Positions 5,343-12,664 of a stretch of 12,664 nt of DNA are shown in pieces. How positions within the stretch are numbered: the stretch's first letter is position 1; each line of letters begins with the position of its first letter. The notes below the pieces were generated by a model. That model was given only the letters and a program-made list of their open reading frames with translations. It was not told where the DNA came from and did no database searches. Source of the stretch: Bacteriovorax sp. UBA1852 (GTDB lineage Bacteria; Bdellovibrionota; Bacteriovoracia; Bacteriovoracales; Bacteriovoracaceae); contig DDIK01000189.1 of NCBI GenBank assembly GCA_002338505.1, positions 1 to 12,664 on the forward strand. The letters run 5' to 3'. Made by a program: the position numbers and the translations under genes.

Positions 5343-7448
5343 ATGTATATGTTCATAATTACGATATTCTTAATTTTTTCAACTCATGCCAATGAAACAC
5401 CATATTGTACGGAATACAATATAGATTGTGCACAAAAGACGACTGTCACAGAAAGTAATTTGGACACTATCGAAATACTCAGTCGCCAGATGGCCGCAAG
5501 AGAATTTAATAGAACTGTTAAGAATACATTGATCCTCAAACTTGTTGAGCATAAGGCCACTCTTCTCGCAACATTCCCGAATATTTATAAGCCTGATAAG
5601 ACACATAAAGTCTTTCATTATGGTTTAGAGAAGAAAGTGTCAAAGAATAAGCATGCAAAATTCACTCATACTTCCACCTGTTTTAGAATAGATCGTGACC
5701 TAGAAAAAGAAGCAAATAAAATTCATGATCAGTATCTCAATCAGAGAAATAAAAAAGTGAATAAGGAAAACCAGGCGCGGGTCCTTGCGAATATTTTCCT
5801 TGGTGCGATTGCAGCAAAGAAAAGTATTAAAGAAAGACCTCAAATATTAGACAAAATTCAAGAAATAAGAAATGAGTTAAAAATCAATAAAGAGACTATT
5901 CACGCAGGTGAGTTCGGAATTCTACAAAGATATGAGGGCATAACAACGAGTAGCTCGCCTTGCTATGGCCCTATCGCTGTTGTGAGTCCCAAGAAATGTG
6001 AACAATATAAAATTCTTCTTAAAAACTTATCAGCGACTTCGAAAAAGCAGGAGCAAAAGCTAAAGCAACTAGAGTATAAACTTGAGGTGTCTGAAAATTT
6101 TATTTTCAAAAACCCTATGTATGTTAATTACAAGGGTGCTTTTACCAGCTTAGTATCAAACGATGATATCGAACCAACAAGAATTGTCTCACAGGGAGTA
6201 GAAGTACTTGAACGAAGCTTAGGAAAATCACAACTCAAGATTTATACTGATCTCATGAAGAATTCTGAAAGTATAAAAGAGGACACAGGAATAAGTGGAC
6301 AGGACATAATAGCTGAAGACTTTATTAACACCTTAATGACAAATAGTAATCTCTTTAACGAGCTAAGAGATTTATACTTAGACCAATTAAAAGAACCAAT
6401 AAGTGATATAGACAAAGCAATTGATGATGTTTGTAAAAGTAAAATTACTGAAGTAATTGATAATGAAAAAATTATAAGTAATGCTCGAGAGGACTTTCTA
6501 GAGTCAGCAAGAGATAAGCTCTCAAAAGACTATCGAGAGAATGAGTTAATCAGAATGTTTAATATGGCACACTGTCAGGCTATTAAAGACAAAAGAGGTG
6601 AAGACTGGTTTTATAACAAAACTGGTTTATCAGGTGAGAAGGTCAGTCATCTGGGGATGGCCGCAACATCTTTAAGCCTTGGTGTTGCCTCAGCGTTTGG
6701 TTGTCTTCCATGTCTCCCCCTTGCAATAACCACTGGTTTGACCTCAACAGGAATGACTACCATGCAAGTAATGGAAGACTACAAAAATTCGAATATAACA
6801 ACAGGATTAGCACATCTCGACATGAAGAGCACAAAAGAAGCTTTTGACTATCTTCAAAGCGCACAAGAAGGTTGGGCCTTCATAGGTGTTGACTTGGCAC
6901 TGGCGCCTTTAGGAATAAGGTCTGGAGCAATGCTTAAGTCTGGAAGAAATATCCGTACTAGTCGAAAGGCATTAGGTGATACAGAGTTAAAAGACAATCC
7001 ATATTTATTTAAAACACTTATAAGAAATATCCCTGAAAAAGAATACGAAGAAGTAATTGAAGCAATAAAGAAATTACCTCTTTCTGAAAGAAAAGTCCTC
7101 GCAAGAGAACTTGATGCTCTTTCTCAATTAGATCAGTCTCAAAGCTATATGTTCATTTCGAATATACTGAAAAAATACAATATAAAAACTCCGACAAGGC
7201 CAAAGCTTAATCAAATGGCACTGGAAAAACTCTCTAATAATCCTCATGAAGTTTCTGAGCTAAAGCTGCGCTATAGTAATGATCTTAAGAGACATAAAAT
7301 TGAACCCGGAAGCACTGAAGAACAGAACTTTATCCTGCTTGCTCATCTCTATGAAAAGATGGGATGCACTGGTGTCTGTGCAACTTCTGCTGTTAAACAA
7401 GAACGAGTCATTAAGGAGATAGAAAAAGGTTTAAATTGTAAAATCTAA
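5343..7448 (+). CDS. large secreted protein with coiled coils and a hydrophobic hairpin
   Basis: I do not recognise the family. The protein has about 701 residues. Possible starts are GTG 5340, ATG 5343 and ATG 5349; all keep the signal peptide (MFIITIFLIFSTHANE) and none has a Shine-Dalgarno sequence. ATG 5343 is a choice. Numbering from GTG 5340: charged helical or coiled-coil stretches at about 120-185 and 218-252; two hydrophobic runs at 438-476, linked by GCLPC (454-458), could form a hairpin; a further hydrophobic segment with GVDLALAPLGIRSG lies at 515-529; the C-terminal 150 residues are helical and charged. It has twelve cysteines, compatible with disulfides. The hairpin plus helical rods resemble pore-forming or pre-toxin regions, which is speculation. 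The end overlaps ampG by 4 bp, tail to tail. Confidence 0.8.
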   Translation: MYMFIITIFLIFSTHANETPYCTEYNIDCAQKTTVTESNLDTIEILSRQMAAREFNRTVKNTLILKLVEHKATLLATFPNIYKPDKTHKVFHYGLEKKVSKNKHAKFTHTSTCFRIDRDLEKEANKIHDQYLNQRNKKVNKENQARVLANIFLGAIAAKKSIKERPQILDKIQEIRNELKINKETIHAGEFGILQRYEGITTSSSPCYGPIAVVSPKKCEQYKILLKNLSATSKKQEQKLKQLEYKLEVSENFIFKNPMYVNYKGAFTSLVSNDDIEPTRIVSQGVEVLERSLGKSQLKIYTDLMKNSESIKEDTGISGQDIIAEDFINTLMTNSNLFNELRDLYLDQLKEPISDIDKAIDDVCKSKITEVIDNEKIISNAREDFLESARDKLSKDYRENELIRMFNMAHCQAIKDKRGEDWFYNKTGLSGEKVSHLGMAATSLSLGVASAFGCLPCLPLAITTGLTSTGMTTMQVMEDYKNSNITTGLAHLDMKSTKEAFDYLQSAQEGWAFIGVDLALAPLGIRSGAMLKSGRNIRTSRKALGDTELKDNPYLFKTLIRNIPEKEYEEVIEAIKKLPLSERKVLARELDALSQLDQSQSYMFISNILKKYNIKTPTRPKLNQMALEKLSNNPHEVSELKLRYSNDLKRHKIEPGSTEEQNFILLAHLYEKMGCTGVCATSAVKQERVIKEIEKGLNCKI

Positions 7449-8662
7449 ACTTCCTTAGGTCTTGGTACATACTTATAAAGAATAATGAGCCCTGGAATCG
7501 CAATCAATGTACAAAAGATGAAGAAAAATCCATAACCAAACTGATCAGTCATCCAGCCTGTTGGAGCAGCAGCAAAAACTCGAGGAACACCCATCAAGCT
7601 TGATAACAAAGCGTATTGGGTGGCCGTGTATTTCTTATTTGTTAGGCTCGCCATAAATGCCACGTAAGCCGCGGTTCCCATACCTCCAGATAAGTTTTCA
7701 AACGCAATAACACCAGTCAAAAGAAAGTTACTCTTTCCCACAACATGTAAGAGCCAAAATCCTGCTGTTGATATCATTTGAAGAAAACCAAAGAGAACAA
7801 GAGAACGAAATATTCCTAGTTTTAGCATAAGTGAGCCACCGAGAAGGCCTCCGATTATTGTAGCCCAAAAACCAAATAATTTTACAATCGCCCCTACTTC
7901 AGACTTTGAAAAGCCAGTATCGAGATAGAGAGGCATCGACATCGTTGATGCCATCTGATCCCCTACTTTATAAAGAAAGATAAAGACAAGCATCATAAGG
8001 GCCCCATCTCTTTTGAAATAATCTAAGAGTGGCTCAATGATCGTCTCCTTAATGTTTCGAGGAGTCCCTTCGGCAACATCAGGCTCAGGTGTAAAAATTG
8101 TAGTGATAATACCAATGAGCATACATAGGCCCATGGTAAAATAGACCATGCTCCATTCCATATAATCACCCATAAAAAGTGCACCACCGCCAGCAACAAG
8201 CATACCTATTCTATAGCCATTTACAGCTAAGGAGGAACCAAGTCCAAGCTCTTCATCTTGAAGATCCTCTCTTCTATAAGCATCAATGACGATATCTTGA
8301 GAAGCTGAAAAGAAGGTAATAAGAAGAGCAAAAATACTGAAGACAGTAAGGTTTTGAGCTGGATTAACTTGGCCAATACTCATAATCACACCGGCAAGAC
8401 ATATTTGAATAATGAGTAACCAACCCTTTCTTCTCCCTAACTTAGAAATAGTGAATCGATCAAAAATAGGAGCCCAAAGAAATTTAAGAGTATAAGGTGT
8501 ACCAAGAAGCGCCATCAAACCAATTTTTGTATTTGTGACATCGTAGTCTTTTAGCCAAGCTTGCATTGTTGAGAGTGTTAAGAGAAGTGGTAACCCACTA
8601 GAAAAACCCATCACAAATGAGACAAACATTTGTCTTGAAAACATTTTTTTCATAAATTCCAT
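7445..8662 (-). CDS. ampG: AmpG-family muropeptide permease (MFS)
   Basis: AmpG imports GlcNAc-anhydro-muropeptides from the periplasm for cell-wall recycling. The 405-residue protein has about 12 hydrophobic segments. Family motifs are GFSSGLPLLLT (19-29), GTPYTLKFLWAPIFDR (54-69), GRRKGWLLIIQ (76-86), the membrane-embedded SASQDIVIDAYR (119-130) and, in the second half, FENLSGGMGTAAYVAFM (321-337) with TATQYALLSSL (346-356). It is shorter than the 491-residue E. coli protein, which has two extra segments. The ATG at 8662 has TAGGA six bases upstream, which fixes the start. No beta-lactamase or ampD-like gene is adjacent, so recycling or, in a predator, use of prey-wall fragments is more likely than resistance control. 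It is divergent from the PLD gene. Confidence 0.92.
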   Translation of the reverse strand: MEFMKKMFSRQMFVSFVMGFSSGLPLLLTLSTMQAWLKDYDVTNTKIGLMALLGTPYTLKFLWAPIFDRFTISKLGRRKGWLLIIQICLAGVIMSIGQVNPAQNLTVFSIFALLITFFSASQDIVIDAYRREDLQDEELGLGSSLAVNGYRIGMLVAGGGALFMGDYMEWSMVYFTMGLCMLIGIITTIFTPEPDVAEGTPRNIKETIIEPLLDYFKRDGALMMLVFIFLYKVGDQMASTMSMPLYLDTGFSKSEVGAIVKLFGFWATIIGGLLGGSLMLKLGIFRSLVLFGFLQMISTAGFWLLHVVGKSNFLLTGVIAFENLSGGMGTAAYVAFMASLTNKKYTATQYALLSSLMGVPRVFAAAPTGWMTDQFGYGFFFIFCTLIAIPGLIILYKYVPRPKEV

Positions 8663-8688
8663 GCTTTATCCTACCTTCTTAAGCATAA

Positions 8689-8697
8689 ATAGTATCA
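8689..8697 (-). promoter_or_regulatory. possible extended -10 element of ampG
   Basis: On the minus strand TGATACTAT fits the extended -10 form TGnTAnnAT, about 27 nt before the ATG, with the ribosome binding site in between. No clear -35 is seen. The 169-bp divergent gap to the PLD gene otherwise holds three CTTAAG palindromes and no gene that I can support. Confidence 0.3.
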
Positions 8698-8831
8698 CTG
8701 GACTTCTCTTAAGACTACTAAGTGTCAGGAATTATTAATCTTATTGGTTCTTAGGAAAAATTTATTGAGCAATGTTGCAGATCTGAAATTCTTAAGCTAT
8801 CAGTAGGTATTAACTTACGTGAGGTTGCGTT

Positions 8832-10274
8832 ATGAAAAAGACTATGATGACATTTATTCTATCAATGCTCTTATTTAGCTCATTTGCTAAAGAATCTGGC
8901 TTTTACGCTCTTTTCTCCCCTCACCAAGGAGATGAAGCATTTAACACGATCTATGAAAAGATCGAAAATGCTAAAGAATATGTGTCTTTAACAATTTATA
9001 GTTGGTCTGATAAGAAAATTGCTGATGCTATAAAAGTAGCCCTCACTAATAATGCAAAAGTAAGAGTTGTCTTGCATAGACCTTTATATAAAAAATCTCG
9101 TGTAAAAGAGATGGTCAGAGAAATAGAATTATTAGGCGCACAGGTAAAAATTTCAAACCAAAATATGCACGAGAAATTTCTTATAGTTGATGATAAGGAG
9201 CTTATGAACTCTAGTGCAAACCTAAGCACGGGAGCAAGAACAAAATACAGCGAAAACTTCATCTTCCATAATAATAAAACTGACCAAGGTGTTGATCTTA
9301 TCAATGAGTTCAAAAGAGAGTTTGCAATTCTCTTTAATTCAGCAAAAGATATTTTCACAATGGGAGAAGCAACTGCAAGCTCTCTTCCTATTGAAAATTA
9401 TCAACACGATGTAAATGAGGATGAATCAACTCTTTACTCTAGCTCTATGAACTTTGAACTAAATGACTTCACATCTTCTTCCGCTGCATATAAGCAAGGT
9501 CGGTACTTGAGAATGGTAAGAATCAAAGAAGGGAAGGAACAAATATGGACAGTAAGAGATAGACTTATCGAGGCGATTAATAAGGCCCAGAGAAATATCT
9601 ATGTAAATCTTAATCATCTCAACATCGAAGAAATTGCAATAGCTTTAGTTGAAGCTTCAAAGCGAGGAGTAAATGTTAAGTTAGTTGTGGATAACCAAGA
9701 GTATAAAACAAGAATCACCGCGAAAGAGAAGACGCCTTTATTTGTAAGCTTATGGAAGAAGATCCCTGAAAATGCCAAGAAAGATGCGCCAGTGAGAGTA
9801 AAGTTCTACTCACATGCACCTTCTCCAAGATTTTGGTTTCTCAATCATCATAAAACACTACTCATCGACTATGATGAAAATGATATGAAAGACACCATAC
9901 TTATCTCTGGTTCATATAATATTAGTAAGAACGCAGAACATAGACAGTACGATAATCTCGTTTTTTATCAGGGCGAGACACATAAGTTACTTCATACTCA
10001 ATTTAAAGCTGAGTTTGAGCAACTATGGTCGCTTAATAGAGATGAAAATGATCAGCCAGACAGTGAACTCTTCAAGAAACTCTATACGCCAAATGATGAA
10101 GGTATGCTCTATGTCCATAGTAAGGAGCCGATCTCTCTTAAATGGAAAGAGGTTAAGTCGGTAAGATCAAAAGTTTCTAAGATCGCAAAGGGTATATACT
10201 ACAAAGCATTTAAAAATAGAAATTGTTACTTATTTAACACTATCACGGATCAATATACAGCTTGTCCAAATTAG
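8832..10274 (+). CDS. secreted phospholipase D-family protein with two HKD motifs
   Basis: The 480-residue protein has a Sec signal peptide (residues 1-19, FSSFA before KE). It carries both catalytic motifs of the PLD superfamily: His113-x-Lys115-x4-Asp120 followed by NSSANLS, and His339-x-Lys341-x4-Asp346 followed by ISGSYNIS. Both are intact, so it should be active on a phosphodiester: phospholipid (phospholipase or cardiolipin synthase type) or nucleic acid. Substrate cannot be read from the motifs. In motif 1 the usual Gly before SAN is Ser. About 80 residues follow the last core element, with Cys465 and Cys478 possibly paired. GTGAGG (8819-8824) lies seven bases before the ATG. As an exported enzyme in a suspected predator, an attack on prey membranes or nucleic acid is plausible inference. 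Confidence 0.88.
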   Translation: MKKTMMTFILSMLLFSSFAKESGFYALFSPHQGDEAFNTIYEKIENAKEYVSLTIYSWSDKKIADAIKVALTNNAKVRVVLHRPLYKKSRVKEMVREIELLGAQVKISNQNMHEKFLIVDDKELMNSSANLSTGARTKYSENFIFHNNKTDQGVDLINEFKREFAILFNSAKDIFTMGEATASSLPIENYQHDVNEDESTLYSSSMNFELNDFTSSSAAYKQGRYLRMVRIKEGKEQIWTVRDRLIEAINKAQRNIYVNLNHLNIEEIAIALVEASKRGVNVKLVVDNQEYKTRITAKEKTPLFVSLWKKIPENAKKDAPVRVKFYSHAPSPRFWFLNHHKTLLIDYDENDMKDTILISGSYNISKNAEHRQYDNLVFYQGETHKLLHTQFKAEFEQLWSLNRDENDQPDSELFKKLYTPNDEGMLYVHSKEPISLKWKEVKSVRSKVSKIAKGIYYKAFKNRNCYLFNTITDQYTACPN

Positions 10275-10290
10275 AGAATGCATCTAAAAT
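10262..10290 (+). promoter_or_regulatory. promoter of the second receiver gene, near-leaderless
   Basis: TTGTCC at 10262-10267, a 17-bp spacer and TAAAAT at 10285-10290 (five of six matches) lead to an ATG only five bases later. The -35 lies inside the last codons of the PLD gene. AAGG at 10291-10294 is one base from the ATG, too close to act as a normal ribosome binding site. Confidence 0.5.
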
Positions 10291-10295
10291 AAGGT

Positions 10296-10664
10296 ATGAA
10301 ACTAAACATACTTATTGTAGATGATGAAGAAATCATTACAGAAATTCTTGGCGACGAAATGGAAGAGCTTGATGGAGTTACTGCCTTCACAGCTAGCAAT
10401 GGCAAAGAGGCCATGGAAGTTTTAAGCAAAGAAGAGATCCAAATTGTCTTGACCGACTTTAAAATGCCCATCATGAATGGTGCGGAGTTAATAAAAGAGA
10501 TATACTCAAAGTTCAATCAGTCACAAATTAAAACGTTTATGATGACAGCTTATTCTCCAGATGATCTAAAAGATCTCTTAGAAGAATTTCACGTAGAGGT
10601 TATACGAAAACCCTTTAGTTTTGAAGACATTAAAAATATCGTCTTTAAGGGTTATCTCGAGTAA
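10296..10664 (+). CDS. single-domain response regulator (receiver only)
   Basis: The 122-residue protein is a complete CheY-like receiver with no output domain. All canonical residues are present: Asp9, Asp10 and Glu11 in IVDDEE, phospho-accepting Asp54 in LTDFKMPIMNG, Thr84 in MMTAYS, and Lys105 in IRKPFSFED. This contrasts with the first receiver in the window, where the Lys is Arg. It lies 21 bp after the PLD gene but appears to have its own promoter, so co-transcription is optional. No histidine kinase is nearby; the partner must be encoded elsewhere. The 3' end overlaps a small minus-strand gene by 13 bp. Confidence 0.92.
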   Translation: MKLNILIVDDEEIITEILGDEMEELDGVTAFTASNGKEAMEVLSKEEIQIVLTDFKMPIMNGAELIKEIYSKFNQSQIKTFMMTAYSPDDLKDLLEEFHVEVIRKPFSFEDIKNIVFKGYLE

Positions 10665-10798
10665 AGAAATACAACTAGAGCTGCACCAATGACTGTCATT
10701 GTTGCTAAAATAATCGTATTAAGATTAGAACTCTTTTGTACAGGCTTTAACTCACCACTTCTCTTATTTCTATTTTTTCTTTTTTTATTTTTTCCCAT
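10652..10798 (-). CDS. 48-residue single-TM microprotein
   Basis: This small frame has a very basic N-terminus (MGKNKKRKNRNKRSG), a short linker and one clear membrane segment (about 27-46, TIILATMTVIGAALVVFL) ending in YSR. The positive-inside rule puts the N-terminus in the cytoplasm. It starts 32 bp after the stop of the outer-membrane protein gene on the same strand and may be its operon partner. No Shine-Dalgarno sequence is seen before the ATG; CAAAAT six bases upstream could be a weak -10 for a leaderless transcript. The coding sequence overlaps the receiver gene's 3' end by 13 bp. A real gene is likely because the composition is so typical of a membrane microprotein, but it is short enough to be chance. 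Confidence 0.55.
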   Translation of the reverse strand: MGKNKKRKNRNKRSGELKPVQKSSNLNTIILATMTVIGAALVVFLYSR

Positions 10799-10830
10799 AA
10801 GGATATTTTGACAAAGATTCTGAGATTTGA

Positions 10831-12048
10831 CTAGAAGAAAAGTCTTAACTCCATTGAGTATAGAGTCATATCGGGAACATTTGTTCCTTTCAATGTTTCA
10901 TCGACCTTAAGACTTAGCTTCACAGGTGCAGCAAATTTCTTTTTTTGAAAGAGTTTTACTGTCGAAAAATTTAAAACTCCCGTAAGCATTGTCGACTCAA
11001 AACCACTTATACTTTCTAAGAGTTCATCATTCTCTTGTGAGTCTGATTCATAATTTGTTTTAAATTTTTTTTCATATAAAGCACCTACTTCAAAGTCAAC
11101 CCAGTCATTAAAGAAGTAATTATAACTTGGGGCCATCTGTATTTTTGCCCCTGGAGAGATCCTGTAAATATTTTTTTCATCCGTTAAATCTCCAGCTGAC
11201 GCTTGAGGCCTAAGCGCTCTATTATTCTTAAGATGATACTCACCTCGAAGCCAAAAGTTTACTTCATGATCGTAACCAAGACTTGCTCCTACCCCGGTCT
11301 CTAGAAAAGTACCTAAGTGACCTGTCCCAAAGCCGAAGTCCTGAATAATATCAGGATTATCTTCTCTGCCAGTTGGAAGAAGCGCACCAATACTTACGAG
11401 TAATCCAGCACTATCCCATTCTTTTATTCTATACTTTATACCTAACTCAATATCACCAAGACCCTTAGACTCCCAATGACCGAGTGGTTGATAGCCATAA
11501 AAGTTCTGTATAGCACTTTGAATAAAACTATCATTTACTTCTATGTTTAATGAATTCAAATCAACTTTCAAACCATCCTTGTTTTGTTTATCTTGCAAGT
11601 CATTTACTTCTTGGTAATTAGCACCTCGAGATTGTGTTTGTCGTACATTTACCGAGGCCCTATAGTAGGGAATGATTGAATATAGGGTGAGCTTATCAGT
11701 TATACCTAGACCTAAGCCAAAGCCCGTTACATTAGCTTTTGCCTTCACATTAAAGTTAAAGCTACCAAAGTGTAAGTTGTCATAGAGTGCCGGATTCTCA
11801 TCTTTTAGATAATTAATGACTTCACTAATGCCATCGACACTTTGAAGACTCTTTAAATCTAAATCATAATCAACACCATAGCTCTCGATCGCACCAGAAT
11901 GATTTCTTAGATCTGAAATATCACTAGTCTTTACCTGCCTAACAGCAATGAGTCTTACTCCCTTAGGAAGAGTCTCATCGTATCTGGCGTGGCTAATTTG
12001 CGTGTAGACAAGACAGAAAATAAAGAATGGAATGAATAAGTATCTCAT
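10831..12048 (-). CDS. outer-membrane beta-barrel protein (transporter / MetA-pathway-of-phenol-degradation-like)
   Basis: The 405-residue protein has a signal peptide (residues 1-21, ending SHA) and ends in YSMELRLFF; a C-terminal Phe is the usual signal for barrel insertion by the BAM complex. Alternating beta strands rich in Gly and aromatics run through it, with NVTGFGLGLGITDKLTLYSIIPYY (106-129 region), GLGDIELGIKYRI (196-208) and GALLPTGRED (221-230). The GLGD-strand-PTG pattern is typical of the large, poorly characterised barrel family annotated as transporter or MetA-pathway-like (COG4313). Substrate is unknown. A perfect extended -10 lies 8 nt before the ATG and there is no Shine-Dalgarno sequence, so the mRNA is probably near-leaderless. 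A membrane microprotein follows on the same strand. Confidence 0.8.
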   Translation of the reverse strand: MRYLFIPFFIFCLVYTQISHARYDETLPKGVRLIAVRQVKTSDISDLRNHSGAIESYGVDYDLDLKSLQSVDGISEVINYLKDENPALYDNLHFGSFNFNVKAKANVTGFGLGLGITDKLTLYSIIPYYRASVNVRQTQSRGANYQEVNDLQDKQNKDGLKVDLNSLNIEVNDSFIQSAIQNFYGYQPLGHWESKGLGDIELGIKYRIKEWDSAGLLVSIGALLPTGREDNPDIIQDFGFGTGHLGTFLETGVGASLGYDHEVNFWLRGEYHLKNNRALRPQASAGDLTDEKNIYRISPGAKIQMAPSYNYFFNDWVDFEVGALYEKKFKTNYESDSQENDELLESISGFESTMLTGVLNFSTVKLFQKKKFAAPVKLSLKVDETLKGTNVPDMTLYSMELRLFF

Positions 12049-12056
12049 TGTGACGC

Positions 12057-12065
12057 ATTATAGCA
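12057..12065 (-). promoter_or_regulatory. extended -10 promoter of the barrel protein gene
   Basis: On the minus strand TGCTATAAT is a perfect extended -10 (TGnTATAAT). The ATG at 12048 follows after 8 nt, leaving a leader of about two bases. No -35 at normal spacing is convincing, as expected for extended -10 promoters. Confidence 0.55.
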
Positions 12066-12182
12066 TTTTCATAAAGAGGCAACAGTCTCAATGTAAGATT
12101 TGCACACAATCTAGCATCACAATTTCAATTAATGTAAAGTTCAAAAACTCAAAAAAAGTCATGGAATTTATGAGGTTATAAT

Positions 12183-12664
12183 ATGAGAAATACACTACTT
12201 CTATCTTTACTGGTTTTATTCTTTTCTTGCCAAAAAGAGACCATAACCCCGGAACACCCCGTAAAAACGACAGAGACTTCAAAAGACAGTGCAATAGTTG
12301 AAAAACAAACAACATCAAAAGAGAGTGTAAAGAACAGTAACCTCTTAAGCATGAGCGGCTCCTATACAATCACTGATTATCAGATCAATGATCCGAGTCC
12401 AGTGAAAAATGCGAAGCTTATCGGTACTGTCGTTAATGAGATAATAGGCTTTATCATAAGTGTAGATGGTGATTTCGAGGTTGATATTGATCCAATAGGC
12501 GTTGATCTTAGTGAATATGACCTCTCAATGATTAAAATTGCCAAGATAAAAAAAATAAATATAAGTATCAGTAATCCTGAAGAGGACAAGAAATCTAGAC
12601 TAGACTTCATCAAAGAGTTTAAACTCGATCTTGTCAAAATGAATCGAACACAGGATCGAATCAC
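12183..12664 (+). CDS. lipoprotein of unknown function (3' end outside window)
   Basis: The frame is open from ATG 12183 to the window edge (160 full codons). It starts with a lipoprotein signal peptide (MRNTLLLSLLVLFFSC), with Cys16 as the lipidation site. The lipobox FFSC is not the classical LAGC but is acceptable. Residues 17-50 are a Thr/Ser/Lys/Glu-rich linker, followed by SGSYTITDYQINDPSP and a segment of short beta-type strands rich in Ile and Asp (about 75-130). I do not recognise the domain. TGAGG at 12171-12175 lies seven bases before the ATG, supporting the start. It is divergent from the barrel protein gene across 134 bp. The product should sit in the outer or inner membrane leaflet facing the periplasm. 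Confidence 0.75.
   Translation, partial: MRNTLLLSLLVLFFSCQKETITPEHPVKTTETSKDSAIVEKQTTSKESVKNSNLLSMSGSYTITDYQINDPSPVKNAKLIGTVVNEIIGFIISVDGDFEVDIDPIGVDLSEYDLSMIKIAKIKKINISISNPEEDKKSRLDFIKEFKLDLVKMNRTQDRI

Noticed and set aside
8678..8796. Three CTTAAG palindromes (8678, 8708, 8791) in the ampG/PLD divergent region
   Set aside because: Six-base AT-rich palindromes are expected by chance at this composition; flanking bases agree only partly, so I do not call an operator.
12177..12182. TATAAT directly before the lipoprotein ATG
   Set aside because: It touches the start codon, so a transcript from it would begin inside the gene; the Shine-Dalgarno sequence at 12171-12175 explains translation.
12088..12369. 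Minus-strand frame of 93 codons near the right edge
   Set aside because: It is antisense to the lipoprotein gene, which has a signal peptide, lipidation Cys and ribosome binding site.
12380..12664. Minus-strand open frame running off the right edge
   Set aside because: It is the antisense shadow of the lipoprotein coding sequence; its Ser/Leu/Ile-rich composition is typical of such shadows.

Overview
The window looks like chromosomal DNA from a low-GC, Gram-negative bacterium with a double-membrane envelope. It contains an outer-membrane beta-barrel protein, a lipoprotein, several proteins with Sec-type signal peptides, an AmpG-type muropeptide permease and single-domain response regulators. 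Base composition, the many secreted proteins of unknown family and the short HAMP-like protein containing KTHKIAGP suggest the Bdellovibrionota (Bacteriovorax/Halobacteriovorax type, predatory relatives). That assignment is inference. I see no rRNA, tRNA, CRISPR array, insertion sequence or phage gene.

Layout. (1) 1-841: the 3' part of a gene for a Cys-rich, probably exported protein with three copies of a four-cysteine module. (2) 863-2843: a promoter and a three-gene operon of membrane-anchored proteins (SH3b-domain protein, unknown one-TM protein, two-TM HAMP-like protein). (3) 2926-4592: an exported MsrA; a 69-residue helical-hairpin protein resembling a lone histidine-kinase DHp domain; a divergent lone receiver protein; and a convergent single-domain globin. 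(4) 4636-7448: two divergent genes for secreted proteins of unknown function, one with a possible ADP-ribosyltransferase-toxin-like segment, the other 700 residues long with coiled coils and a hydrophobic hairpin. (5) 7445-8662: ampG on the minus strand. (6) 8832-10664: a secreted two-HKD phospholipase D-family protein followed by a second lone receiver protein. (7) 10652-12048, minus strand: an outer-membrane beta-barrel protein and a 48-residue membrane microprotein. (8) 12183 to the edge: the start of a lipoprotein gene.

How the genes may work together. The left half has a redox, gas and signalling flavour: a periplasmic methionine sulfoxide reductase, a haem globin, and a receiver next to a DHp-like hairpin with back-to-back -10 elements. 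The right half deals with the envelope and secretion: muropeptide import, an exported PLD enzyme, a barrel protein and a lipoprotein. Several genes (globin, second receiver, barrel protein, possibly first receiver) have a good -10 box only 5-11 nt before the start codon and no usable Shine-Dalgarno sequence, so this genome seems to use leaderless or near-leaderless transcripts. No well-known complete novel system is obvious. The best leads are the lone DHp/receiver pair, the secreted toxin-like pair, the repeated Cys module and the leaderless promoters.
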